Assembly (NCBI GenBank): GCA_003999685.1
Contig: CP021223.1
Coordinates: 372,001 to 436,000, forward strand
Direction of reading: 5' to 3'
DNA length: 64,000 bases
DNA from: Taiwanofungus camphoratus
Taxonomy: Eukaryota; Basidiomycota; Agaricomycetes; Polyporales; Taiwanofungaceae
In this document: positions 34,501 to 46,638 of the stretch, piece after piece
Position numbering within the stretch: the stretch's first letter is position 1
Layout of the letters: each line of letters begins with the position of its first letter
Position numbers and translations under genes: made by a program
Notes under the pieces: model-generated
The model's database searches: none
Seen by the model: only the letters and a program-made list of their open reading frames with translations
Told to the model about the DNA's origin: nothing

Positions 34501-37500
34501 GGTCTTGTGCATCTGCCGCCATTTGGCACGACGTGCTGGATAGGCCGATGCTGGCGTCTCTGATGTCTGTCTGTGCGCAGTGGCGTGTTTTCTATTTCAC
34601 ATTTGATGTACACAATGGTGCGCCCGAGGCCCGTCTCGGACGCAGATGACCCGACGGATACGACGGCAACCGCTCCTTTCGTCCTGTGCACATCACCGCG
34701 GTCTTCGAACACGGTGAAGGACGGGATCGCTCTCACTCCACCGTCGTCCGCGCCTTCGACATACAAAGCTCCTCTCGCGTGTATGACGCTCTGGTTCGCT
34801 TGGTTGCCATATGCGGCCGCGACAAGAGCACGGTCTATTTTTGTCTCGCCCGAATGCATCATTTCATGTCAAATTCATGACAGAACGACGCATGCGGCCT
34901 TGACTCACATATTTATCATAGTCCCACTGTTGAATCCATCTCATTCGCATGCGGTCACTATCCAAATAATGCTGGTAAAGTTTGCCTAGCCTTGGCGTGG
35001 CACGCCCCTGCTATGCGCCATCGATTGTCTCGCGCTGCCAGCTACTGCCTGCAGGCGCGGTGGCGACGGGTTTCCGGCGTGCACGCTGTTTACATACCTC
35101 GGAGGCTGTCGCGCCTCGTAAGCTCACAGGGCCGCGTTCGAAAAGCTGCGTGCTATTGCACTCTGCTGAGGCGCGGGAAGCTATCGCAGACCGGCGCGTG
35201 GTGCCCTCTTCCTCTTCCCGCGGTGTGGGCGCGCACGCAGGCGTGGACGCTCACACGCCTGCTGGCTGCTGGCATCCGTGGTCGCCCGCCTTCGCGCGCA
35301 CTGGCAGAGAACACCATGGTCGTAATGCTGCTCGCTTCCTCTAGACGACGCCAAGCAGCATTCGACTCGGCGATTCGGAATTAGGTGCCGTTCTTACGTC
35401 CGTTGTGTCCTTGAGACGTCGAGGCGAATGGATCAATTAGATCATGAAGTGAGCATGGGTAGCCATGTCTTAGCGGCTTCCTCCATCTCTGATATTCCCG
35501 TCAACCGACGACCGGTCGCCTTCCAATTGAACACGTTATTCTAGATGGGACGGACAATAATTACTCGTGGGATGGCTCCTACACTGTCAGAGCGCGTTAC
35601 GGGCCGAAAGCAGTGACAAGCTGTGCGAAGTCTTACTTGCGTTGTGCGCGATTACAATGGATACACCTGCGTCGGCTGCAATTGTGCCCCTGGGGAGGAG
35701 CGCTATGCTGCCAATGCCCTCCTTCTGCAGGGCATGCAGACGTTGACACGCACCCCTCCGCTAGCCGCCGAAATGAGGCTGCTTTCATTCTCCCGCGTAT
35801 ACCTCCGCCAAAAGGACATTACAATCACGATGGTGGTTTGCCCCCCCCCCCAAGATCGGATGACGCAAGGCAACGTTCTGCTCGGCGGTTCGGGCCTGAA
35901 CGACGTTATACCTGTGCGCTATCCCATCTATCTTTTCCTGTACTTGCTGCGATCGATAAGTAGAGCATCCAGCGAGCGAAAAGTTCCTGTAGGCCGCGCC
36001 TATTCTGCCGGGCCAGACCTGTGTCACCTTGCCGTCTATGGCAACAGATTAGGGTAGTAGTAGGATGATCAGCGCTGTCCTGGATGGGCCTGACAAGCAG
36101 ATTCTCGTGCCGCTGCCTTTCGCTGGTAGTACTTTTGAGTGCATACGAATGTGCAGTAGCTTCTGCTGTTGCTTGTTATGCTTCCCTTGTCGTCCATCAG
36201 AACTGTATTTGCGGGCACCGAAGAGTATCCGAGGTTTAGTTCCTGGCCCATTGCACCTCTCCTGGAGATGCAAACTCTGCATTGCAAGTCTGCGTACTCA
36301 TGTCCTCATCTACATGCCATGGCCTGATGGAACAATTGGACCGTCAGCACATATCACTAAGTACTGATACAAGGAATATGGGTGTGCCGCTCTTCTTTCT
36401 GTGATTTAGGATCTTAGGGTACGGAGTAACCGCATGCACATGTCCGGTCGGTGTCATTGACGTACGATCGCTCTGCGTGGTCAATGCTAGCTTCTTTACT
36501 CTATCTCGTTTATCTAGAGGTTGTGTTTCGCACAACACTTCCGAGGGCTTTCCTACCAAGCAAGCGGCAGGTTTCGTGCGGGGCGGGGATCGGCTTGTCT
36601 GCGCACTGCAGACTTGACATGCGCCGCAAATAACTGTGCCGGACGGCCGAACGTCAACCCTGACCACATAGCATGGCAAGGCACCAAAAGCGCTTGCAGC
36701 GACTGTCTGTCTATGTTTACATTTTTGATCGAAGGGAGTCTCTCGTAGTGTTTACTGAGTCGGCCTTCTGTCCGTAACTGCGAGACCGGCGAGTTTACCT
36801 TCTCAATCACCGTAGTCTTCATGATGCTGTAATCCAATTTGTGGATCCAAGCCCACGGGAAGGCTTCGGCATGCCGCAAGCGGTTGATCTGCATGCATCC
36901 ACTGTTCTGTCGAAGGGAGAGGGGGAGACATCGTTGCCACATAAATCGGGAATGCGCAGCAGCGAGAACGTCGGTCACTGTTACCTGCTCTGTTCTGGGC
37001 TGATACATCGGTCCAGTCCTGTGCGAGATGGCCCGGCTGTAATGGACAAGCGCCTTCTCCGGTCCCTCCCGCCAAATGAGCAGGACACAATTGGCGGCAA
37101 GCAAGGTCGGTCGTCCAAGCTGCACGCTCCATTCATGTCAACACTCAGATGGAACTCCGGACTTCGACGTGAGTTTCCCGAATCTGGACGGACGATCACG
37201 GACGGACGATCCTGGTTTGACAAGCAAACCGTATCTGAAAACAGCCTTATCTCCTGTCATCTCGCGAGAAGGGTGTGAAGCTGGGTTTCTCCGGCCGTTG
37301 CCAGCGCAGAAGAGGGTGGGCAAAGCGACGGAAACAGCGCAGCTGCTGTATCGCATCACCACGCGACATGAACCTCATAACCTTAGTTGAACGATGTTGG
37401 AGAAACCATTTATCTCTTCCCTCCTATCAGCTTGGGGTCAGACGCTGGTTGAATGTTGTGATAGAACACTAGGCATCGAGCCCTTCATCATGATAGATGG

Positions 37501-37903
37501 TCTAAGTTGGAATCGAACGTTAACGTTCATCGATTGGTTATAAGAACTATTGAGCCTGAACTTACAAACGGCCACGTTAGTCGAATTTTCCGAGAGGATG
37601 GGTAGGACTAGATGAAGGTACGGCAGGATGAACTACACAGCTCTGAGACAGGCCTCTACTGGCGTACACCCACATGCGTTAACATATTATTGACTGTCTG
37701 AGCAGCAGACTTGATTGCGTTTGGCCACAGCAATGTCTCAAGGATGTTAGATAGCGTGTAAGTATCATAAACACTTATCAGGTGTCCGTAGGAGCCGAGA
37801 GAAATATCACAAAGAGACAGGATGCTCTAAGCCCTGGCACATCGACATTGAAAAGGTAAGAAGTAACAGAATTACGTCGTTCAACGAGCCTCGAGTGATC
37901 ACA
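31570..37903. other. Long gene-poor stretch; first ~3.9 kb strongly GC-rich
   Basis: No gene is recognised over 6.3 kb. From 31570 to about 35400 the DNA is GC-rich and CpG-rich, so long open frames appear on both strands by chance. None shows a family motif or consistent introns. Local features are a (GAAGAC)-like run at about 34444-34480, a short CAGCCG run at 32768-32788, and two TGACGTC sites at about 34333-34339 and 34412-34418. From about 35400 to 37900 the composition returns to normal and again nothing is recognised, including a 190-codon frame on the minus strand at 37125-36553. Part of the left side must be the promoter and 5' UTR of the alpha-arrestin gene. Confidence 0.5.
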
Positions 37904-40182
37904 CTATGCTTTGTACAGCGTATCCAAGAACGCTGTAGCAAGGTGCCCCACCATCGTAGATCCTACAGGACTTGACGTTCCAAGACCTACAGTAATGCGG
38001 TGAGTACGACGATTAATCACTTGTGTGAATTCTGCAAAAAGTTTCACTCACCATAGAGAGTGACCATTGTGCCCTTCCCCGATGGCGTGAGCTTCACTTC
38101 CCTAATGGTGTCCTTTAAATCTGCAATGAACTGGTCCACAACGGGCACGGTCAAGCGCTACGGAGATAACACGGAGTCAGCTATGTCCGTCTTGGTACGG
38201 ATCTCATCTTACCGTCACCGCAATATGCAGCGCTGCAGGATTACTCAGCGCATTCAAGTGCCAACCCTTCTTAGACATAGCATCGCCGACCTCCAAGATG
38301 TTCACGTCCCCTCGCGCAGCCTTAAACGCGACAACAGATGCCGGTGGATTTCCCAGAACACGTAGCTCTGGAATCTCCGCCGTAACTCGTGCCTCTATTG
38401 TCTTCGCCGCTGAAACGATTTCCTTGCAGGACGCTAGATAACCACTGAAAAGAGCCCGTCGGAGACGAGCATGTGGAAGCCAGGCAAGCGACATACGAGT
38501 GACCCATGTAATTCAGCGCGGCCCATGTCCCTGCAATCAGCGCACCAGGTCTGGGTGGGGAGGGGGGTGAGCGGGTTCATCTGCGATAAAATACGCCAGG
38601 ACGTACCGGGACCCTGCAATGCTCGGGCTCGCATATACGCCACCGGCCCATCCTGGGTTGACATAGTACTGATACCGTCGCAGCTCCGCATTGCGGTACA
38701 TGACCACAGAGTTGCCCTGAATATTGTCCTAAGCAAAAATATGTTTACCGTCGGGGGAACATGAGACCTTACTTTTGGTGCAAAGCCATACTGGAAGGAA
38801 GCTTGCATTAGTATACGTTTAATGAGTGTGAGAGTTCGTGTCACCTTGTGCGTATCGCAGCTGATACTCGTTACGCCTTCCACACGAAAGTCAAATGGTT
38901 TAACAGGGAACCCGGCTTCCTCCAGGAACGGCATGATGAAGCTACCGAGGCAGCAATCCACGTGCAGGCCGACATGGTGCTTAGTCGCAAGCTTGCCGAG
39001 CGCAACTATATCATCCTGGCATCCGTCAGGGAAGTTGACTGCGGAGCCGACAATCTAGTGTAGGGCGAAAGGTATGGTGAGAATTGAATATGCGAATATT
39101 GGGGGTGACGACAAACCATAATCGTGTTGGCATTGCTGAGAATGCACCGTAAATAATGGAAGGGAAACGCTAGGCAGCACGGCTTACATAGCTCGGGCGA
39201 CGCGTTTGAGATCGACCTGACGGGTGGTAGGGTCGACTGGAATGGTATGCACCTTGATGTTCATGTACGCCGCACCCTTATCGAAAGCTGCATGTGCGGA
39301 AGCTGGCACAACTCTAATAGATACCCTCGTAAGACTACGACATGATTAGTATCCCAATGAAATCGTACATCTCGGGTTCTGTAATTCCTTTGACTGCTCG
39401 ACCCCAGTCCCGGTGTGTCTTCACTGCCATGATAATCGACTCGGTGCCGCCGGAAGTTGTCGTGCCTGCACCTTCAGGGTTATTGTACATCTTGAGGCAC
39501 ATCGCAACTACCTCTGCCTCCATTTTGCGCACCGCCGGGAACACGTCCGGATGGAGAGGATTTGAGAGGCAGTAGCGTTGGATAGCAGCGAGGATGACGC
39601 GTGTGAGATCTTCACCGCCGTCTGGATACGTACCGGTAGTTTGCCCATGATTCATCTATGTGCATTGAGTTCGCTGCGAAGAATACATGATACGCACGGT
39701 AAACCGCTCCCGATATCCTTCCTGCCTGCCAGTCCGAATGTCCCTCGGACTCGGCATCCATTTTTGCCATTTCCTCCATGATCCATTCTGGCGACTGACC
39801 TTGTTGTGGTAGAGTGAGGTGTCTCTTGACGCTGGGACCTTGAGGAACCATGCTCTTCTCGAGATGTAGCTTTGCCTTCTCCAGTTCCCTGTCCACCTTC
39901 TTCTTAGCTGCAGGCAGACGAAGTGCAAGCAAGAGCACTTCCTGCAGTACAATATAAGTGTCCGTCATATATCGTGTTCATAGTCGACCTATGTATACGT
40001 ACTTGTGAGACCCATCTCCAAACGTCCTGGAGCGTCTGCACGGGTCCGCGAGCCCGCAGGTGCCTGTACACTTTGAGGGTGCGACTCAGGAACAGATAGG
40101 CGATGGCGAGATTCTTCACATTGTCGAAAGCACTGCTACTGATGAGGGTAGACGTCCCCACCCTCCTGGACAAAGCATTCAT
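37904..40182 (-). CDS. DPL1: Sphingosine-1-phosphate lyase
   Basis: ER-membrane PLP enzyme that cleaves phosphorylated long-chain bases into a fatty aldehyde and phosphoethanolamine, the exit step of sphingolipid breakdown. The gene has about a dozen exons on the minus strand. The N-terminus has a hydrophobic segment ([15 protein letters not shown]) for membrane anchoring. It continues with [11 protein letters not shown], a [20 protein letters not shown] block, [20 protein letters not shown] for cofactor binding, [20 protein letters not shown], and SISCDTHK, whose Lys forms the Schiff base with [22 protein letters not shown] follows, and the C-terminus ends [11 protein letters not shown] 40182 gives [11 protein letters not shown], a plausible start. 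The transposon island begins about 0.8 kb upstream of this start. Confidence 0.93.
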
Positions 40183-40990
40183 AGTGACCGTCGAGGTCGA
40201 GTGTAGACTGGATGGTTTGGGTTCGAGTGGCGCCCAGCAAGCGCCTGGGTAACATTTTGAACTCGGTCACTGTCACTACCACATGTGCCTGGAAGGAGCC
40301 CTTGTAGTGGTTAGTAAGTAGCAGTGGCAGCATTCACGTAGTGCTGCCTTATTTTACTTAATCAATCAAGACAGTCGAAGACCAACTTGTAAGTCCAGCT
40401 AAGTGTTAGATAGTACATACATCTAGTCTTAATCCATCCTTTCAACTATGACAGGTAAATGACCAACATTCCTCCAGTAATTTATCCACTTGTCAACATC
40501 CTGAGGTCCAAGCTTAGGGAGGTCGTTATTACGTAATGTAGCCGATGCTGCACATCTACAGTGACAAAGCATGATATTCCGTTATCCCCCACAGCAGGGC
40601 CTAAGCGGTCCCTTGCATCAAGTGCAGCACGGAATAAATCAAGCAGGCGGATGCCTGGCTCGAGGTATCGAGCAGCCTGGTTGTCTTTGATGGAAGGTAA
40701 GCCTCTTTTCAGAAGTATTTACCATTCCGAATAAGGGATGACGGGAATATGTAAGCATGACGCAACATATTTTATAATATCGGACCATGGTACAGGTGAC
40801 GGAGGTGCAGGATTAGCTTGGATGAGTTCATCATGTCAATCATCGCGGCCGCGGCAATATCTGCAGGCAGCCAAGAAATATTCTGAAAAGCCAGAAGATA
40901 ACTGAAAAATTGTGATAGGCTGCAGAGCAAGATAAGAACTCACACCATACCCACCCGGTAAGCAGCTGAGAGCCCAGCTAGTAGAAATCA
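40183..40990. other. Upstream region of DPL1 at the edge of the transposon island
   Basis: No gene seen. The right part borders the retroelement fragment and may contain further unrecognised repeat sequence. Confidence 0.4.
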
Positions 40991-42888
40991 TAGTGGGGAC
41001 CCACTCTGAAGTCTTCCACGTGCCATTGATACCTCCAGATAATTGGCCAATATGTACTATGGTAGGCAGCATGAGGTTTTTTCTGGCCGCAAGGCAGGTG
41101 ATGGGCGATCTGCAGGTGCAGCTTGAGGAGATGCACCGGATGTGGGAGGAGGAGTGGATCGCATGCTCTGTGATCCATTTGGACTGTTTGTGTGGTGAAG
41201 AAAGATGGAAAGTCCCTATGCCTTGTACATAGCTTGGAACCTCTAAACACTGTCACAATTCAACACTCAGGCGTTCCCCCGACTCTCGAACATCTCACAG
41301 AACAGTTTGGAGGATGTCCTTGTGGTGCTATGTTGGATCTATATGTAGGCTACGATGAATGCCTGATAGTGGAGACTTCGCGCAACCTCACAATGTTCCA
41401 AACACCCTTTGGAGCTATGAGACTGGTCACTTTACCTATGGGGTGGACTAACTCAGTCCCTATCTTCCATGATGATGTTATGCATATTCTACAGCCAGAA
41501 ATTCCTCATCTAATGGTTCCCTATATTGATGATGTTCCGGTCAAAGGCCCTGAAAGTTTGTATGATCTCATACCTCTTTCGGAGAATTCAGGCATTCGAA
41601 AGTTTGTTTGGGAACACTTTACAAACCTCAATAGGATAGTCACATGCATGCGCTACGCAGGAGGTACCTTTTCTGGGGTCAAAAGCATTCTAATTGCCTG
41701 CAAAATCACTGTTATAGGGCATAGGTGTACTCCAGAAGGTCGCCTACTGAACAAGTCTCGTGTTGCAGCTAGACACAACTGGGGACCTTGTGCGACCCTA
41801 TCTGATGTTCAAGCCTTCTTAGGAATCATCAGAGTGGTCCATATCTTCATCTGAAACTTCGCACATTGTGCGGATGCTTTAGTACGTCTAACTCACAAGA
41901 CAGTACCCTTTGAATTTGGTCCAGCGCAAATTGCAGCTCAGGAAGACCTTAAAGATGCTTTATTGTCCTCCCCAGCCCTCCGATCTATTAACTATTCTTC
42001 AGGTGTGCCCGTGATCTTAGTGGTTGACACTTCCTATATTGCAGTTGGCTATCACCTTTGCCAATGCAATGAGAACAATCCTAAGGTCTGATTCTACAAT
42101 TGTTTCGGATCCATCACTCTAAATGATCATGAACGGAGGTTTTCGCAACTGAAGTTAGAGATCTACGGACTGTTTTGAGCACTTCACGTACTACAAATCT
42201 ATCTAATTGGAGTCAGAAACCTTATAGTAGAGGTGGACACATGCTATATCAAAGAAATGTTGCAGAATCCAGACATCACATCTAGCACGAGTATAAATTG
42301 CTGGATCATATCGATTCTAACATTCCATTTCACCCTAGTACATGTACCAGGTATGATGCATGGCCCAGATGGACTGTCAAGATGAACCCCCCAGCCAGGA
42401 GATCAAGAAGAGAGTGATGAAGAAGACTTCTAAGACTGGATAGACAAGATGCACTCGTTCCTACATCACATCCAAGCCCCCTCTTACCATCCTATACTTT
42501 CGATTTCTACCCTATCTTCTTATGAATGCGCCTCTAACATTCCTATTGCATCCCCCACAACTCCTATAGCTCTAACCTTTGCCTCTGAGTTGGCTGAGGA
42601 CAGCCAAGGTTTCAATAGGGAGGAGGAGAGCTACAATATCGTCCCAAGATCCGAAATGGCCAAGGAAGCTGACACAAGACTTGACTTAGTAGCAAAATTC
42701 CTACGAAGCCTCGCAAGACCCTCCAATCTATCAGATTCAGAATACAAAGGTTTCGTAAAATACTGCCTTCTATTCTTCCTCAATGAGGACATACTATGGC
42801 GCAAAGATCCACAAGGAGCTCACAAACTAGTTGTAAAGCAGGCAGAACATCTATAAATCCTCTGAGAATGTCATGATGCAGTCGCTGA
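40991..42888 (+). mobile_element. Ty3/gypsy pol fragment (reverse transcriptase, RNase H, start of integrase), broken
   Basis: Fossil LTR-retrotransposon piece. The reverse transcriptase part includes VVKKDGKSLCLVHSLEPLN, the FQTPFGAMRLVTLPMGWTNS block and the YIDD active-site motif (about 41190-41850). RNase H follows (about 41940-42400), and an HHCC-type integrase start lies at about 42640-42880. It lacks LTRs, gag and protease on its left side, and the integrase stops where an inverted LTR fragment begins. It carries several coding breaks and looks old. Family similarity is to gypsy elements common in agaricomycetes. Confidence 0.85.
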
Positions 42889-42945
42889 TACGACCTAGGG
42901 TGTCCTAGACTGGGGGGATGAACCTAGGGAGTAGGTCCAACGCGT
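42889..42945 (-). repeat. Inverted LTR end of a related second family
   Basis: Begins TGATACGACCTAGGG, the reverse complement of the LTR terminus seen at 44713, but then diverges from that LTR. The same second-family sequence resumes at 44714, so LTR copy 1 is inserted inside it. Confidence 0.6.
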
Positions 42946-44713
42946 TGATGAGTCCTGTAGCCTCCTGGGCCCCGAATCGCGATTTTAGGAGCTTTCTAAT
43001 CCCCCAACCGACCACTCTAAGACTCTCCTACAGCCTACGACAGGAGGGATAGGTTCCTATAATATTCCTAATGCCCCCTCTCCTTCCTAAACCCTCCTAA
43101 CACCCTACGAAGTCTTGCGAAGTCACACGAGGTGCTACGAGATTTCGAATGCTAGACGCGAAGTCCCTAACTCCTGCTAAGTCCACTATCGGACACTGCC
43201 GGCCCTCCCATACTGTTCCATTGGATCTAGGTCCTATCTACTACGTCACTCATCCCGGGCTTAGCTAAGAAGTCTTAGCTAAGTCTCTCCTAGCTCTTGT
43301 GATTGCAGCTACCTCCGATAGGCTCCGAAACGGTCCGAAGTTCCGGAAGTTGGACTTAGGAAGCCTTGTGCACCCCCATGGGTCTCGATCCTATGCCATA
43401 AGGTCATCCTAGGGCGTACCCATATGACCCTCCACCCATTTAGGACACCTCCTGCCCCGATTAGGCCAAGTCCCGCTGCTAAGGACTTCGTGCGCTCTTA
43501 GCCCACTAAGATAGGTGATCACGGCGCATGGCTGCTCTCGGATAGTCATCCCGCCCTCGTGAATGAACTTGGTCACCTTTCTACCGTACGTAGTTCCCCT
43601 GTTTCAGTTCCTAATTAGTTCCTATCCTCCTCGTGTTCACTTCGGAGTCCATGCGCTTTAGTACACATTTCGGACTCGTAAGGATCGCTTCGCGCAAGAT
43701 TAGTTCACCTCACGTTCCCCTATTTAGTCAGAGGTAGTTTACTATGTATGACAGAGACCCCTCAGTGCACGCTTCTCTCTTTGGAATACCAGTTCCCCTG
43801 TAGCTCCGATCTCAGGAAAGCGCCGCGAGTACAACCTTAGGAACGGTCCTAAGGTCCCTAAGTCTCCACCCCAGCTTCGTTTCAGTACCTTTGAACTACG
43901 TCTACGCTCGCGATATATCTACGAACCACGTCTACGCTTCCCGAACTACGCACTACGATCTACGAAAGTCGCTGTGACTTCGCACCCTTCAGCACCTCTT
44001 ATAGCACCTATCCAGTGGGCCTCCGCCTTAGTTATACCCTTAGGCTCACGTTGTGTCATCCCTACGTCCTACGAATAACCCTACGACTCCCCCATAGCCT
44101 TCATTACAAGCTATAGTACATCTCTCTACGCCCTCGAACTCTCTGACCCACACCTCGACGTCATCAGACACTTCAGAGCTTCCAGCAACCTCATTCCCTC
44201 ATTCCTATTCCAAGTATTAGCTCTCCGAACCATCCGACCTCTCCTACAAGTCTCCTACGCCAGCCAAACCTCGCCCACTTCGCTCTAACAAACCTCTAAG
44301 CCTTACGCCCTTTAGCTAACTCTAGCTAAAAGGGACTTCGCAGCAGTCTTGTACCCTCTGCCGCTTGGTAGAAATTATAGTCCATTGGCTTATTGCTCCC
44401 TAACTCTATACAGCCTACGAAGTCAGCTCACGCGATTTAGCTAAAACTTCGAAGGACTTCGCAGAATCTCGAAGGACTTCGTGTACTTCGGAGGGCCTCG
44501 CAAGGCCTTAGGGATTGTATAGCACTTAGGAACAAGATCCTGTTGAGCAGGACCCTTGACCCCTTACTCCCCCACTTACAAAAACAAGACATACAGGTTT
44601 CCCGGTATCGTACAGGTTGTAGCTCCTACCCTCATATCCTCACAGTTATCACACTACCCCACAGCCACGTTGCGGAGCACTCCCTAGGTACCAGGGTCCC
44701 CTAGGTCGTATCA
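42946..44713 (+). repeat. LTR copy 1 (solo LTR, ~1.77 kb)
   Basis: Starts TGATGAGTCC and ends GGTCGTATCA, so the ends are TGAT...ATCA as in retroelement LTRs. It is flanked on both sides by GCGT, a probable 4-bp target duplication. No internal region is attached, so it appears to be a solo LTR. The interior has many degenerate ACGAAGT/GGACTTCG-like words. It is the copy richest in CpG and probably the youngest of the three. Confidence 0.82.
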
Positions 44714-46382
44714 GCGTCCCAATGAGTAGGGAGAGAGCTAAAGTGGTGTGGTACCTGTGAAGGATACTAGAGGGAAAGGTAAGTGAAGGGACATGACAGA
44801 GAAACTACCTAGACCACTGTCAGGGGCCTAAAAGTCTAGTGTGTGCAGAGGAGTAAAGGGCCAATGAATCCTGCACGACAGGATCTTATGCCGAGGTGCG
44901 GACAGTCCCAGGAAGGTAGGAGCGTGGTCTTCTAATCTGATGGCAGCAGGCTGGTAGGATGCTGGCCAGGTGCAAAGGAGTCGAAGGAAACTAGAGGTGA
45001 ACCGATGGTAAACTGAGGACCGAAGGATAAACTGAAAACTGATGTAATTGGGATAGAGGATACTGCTGAGGGCTGCTGGCGTAGAAATGGGACATAGAGC
45101 TGGTGTAGGTGATAACTGATAGACTGGACTGTACGCAACGTGTGCCTATAGGGTATAACGAGGGCAGAGGCACGCCGGATGAGGAGGAGAAGGGGGGCTG
45201 GTTACTCAGACTGAAGTAACTCCAACTTCGGGAACGTAGGATGTAGAGGACGTAGGACTGCTGCGATATCCAATATAATAGGACTGCTGGCTGACGAAAT
45301 GCGTAGATACAATGGAGGGGAACCTTGTCAGACTGTAGGGAAGCTGTAGAGCAGGGGAAGCCCAAATCTGAACTCTGGGGGACAAGTTTGTAGATTCTTT
45401 GAGACAAGATGGGAGCATGTATCTTCTCTGCTGTCTGGTAGGTACAGGAGACTACATAAGGGGTCCGTGGTGTTAAAGTATCTTACACAAAATAAAACTG
45501 AAGAAACTGAAAACAAACCGAAAATTGTAAAATCTAGGATCTGATCAGTGTACCATATGGGGAACTAAACTGAAGTAGGACATGAAACAGGGACACTGAA
45601 TGTGATAGAAAGGTTACTGGGGAATGGCACAGGGTGCGGGATGCTTATCTAGAGATCATCATATGGAAGATGGGCTATCTAACCAGACCTTGAGGGGAAC
45701 AGGGACCTAAGAGTGCTGAACCGTCAAGCCAATGCATAGGGGGTCTAGGCAATACCAAGGGATCATATGAACGTCATGAACAAGAGGCCGGGACTTCGGA
45801 CCGAGGGACCGAGAATCAGAACCGAGGACCAAAGGCCGAAAACTGAAGGATCAAGGATCGAGGACCGAAAACCGAAGACCGAAGGACTTTTGTTCGGTTT
45901 CTCTTGGCCAATGAGAAGGATCTGGGGACGTAAGAGGGATGCTAGGATGAGCTGAAGGAGTGCGTTACAGAGTATGAGGGACTGCTCTGTGGAATAGAGG
46001 CTTCCGAGGTGTGCTGTAGAACTTCTGATAACTGAAGTCTGAATCATGATGTTTTGGTGCATTGACTGGGATTCTTGGGTGGCATTACAATGCATGGACC
46101 ATGGGTCTTTGTCCTGATGATCTGTAGAGTAGCCCAGAGGTGTATAGAAAGCCAAAAATGGATGCTTTCAGGGTGCAGAGGCGTATCAGACCTATCATTG
46201 GCACCATTGAGAGCCAGTGAGGCTTCGAGCGACATAGTGGGTGCAGGAGTCGACTTCGCCTTTTTAGTCTCCTGGACACGAGGTGGAGACACTTGGGGAG
46301 GTTGACCAGCAGCTAAGCAATGTTCTAGTATTAGTAACCAGCCAACAACAAAGATGCAAGGAGTTCTACCACACTTCGAAAC
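44714..46382. mobile_element. Remainder of the inverted second LTR family and unassigned repeat sequence
   Basis: The first few hundred bases continue the inverted second-family LTR that copy 1 interrupts (for example a shared GACAGGATCTT block near 44880). Further right lies a degenerate short repeat of ACCGAAG-like words (45800-45890) and a decayed frame on the minus strand at about 46305-46044 of unknown identity. No host gene seen. Confidence 0.45.
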
Positions 46383-46638
46383 GCATACTCTGCTGATAGG
46401 TGCCAGGCCCTTCTAGGCCCCACGGAGCACCCTCACTTGATCCTAGGACCTTAGTCATGGCTTCGACACCACTCGACGTGTCCGATACAACCTGAAAAGC
46501 CACCGTGAGACTCTCTGATAGCCTTGAATCATGCCACAGCCACTCCGCCAATTCTGGTCCGATGTTCCGGTGCACAGTTTTCTCTACACACAATAGGCCA
46601 CACACAGTTGCCACTCAAAGGCCCTTGTATGTGACTGG
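46383..46638 (-). mobile_element. Copy A' of a repeat-borne sequence, split by LTR copy 2
   Basis: Closely matches, in reverse orientation, the loop segment of the foldback element at 49194-49478. The translated similarity covers about 75 residues (for example EAMTKVLGSSEGAP here, EGMTKVLGSSEGAP there). The rest of this copy lies at about 48402-48466 on the far side of LTR copy 2. The encoded product is unknown and the copy is a relic. Confidence 0.65.

Noticed and set aside
31193-35384. Many long open frames on both strands upstream of the arrestin gene
   Set aside because: They overlap one another, are Arg/Ala/Pro/Cys rich as expected from random GC-rich DNA, and none has a recognised domain or a consistent intron pattern.
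36553-37125. A 190-codon minus-strand frame
   Set aside because: No family motif, no sensible intron structure and no composition typical of the coding exons here.
37480-37540. TGGAATCGAAC, resembling a tRNA T-arm on the minus strand
   Set aside because: The flanking bases do not form a T stem and no D or anticodon arm is found at the right spacing. A similar GTTCAAATCC at about 63978 fails for the same reason.
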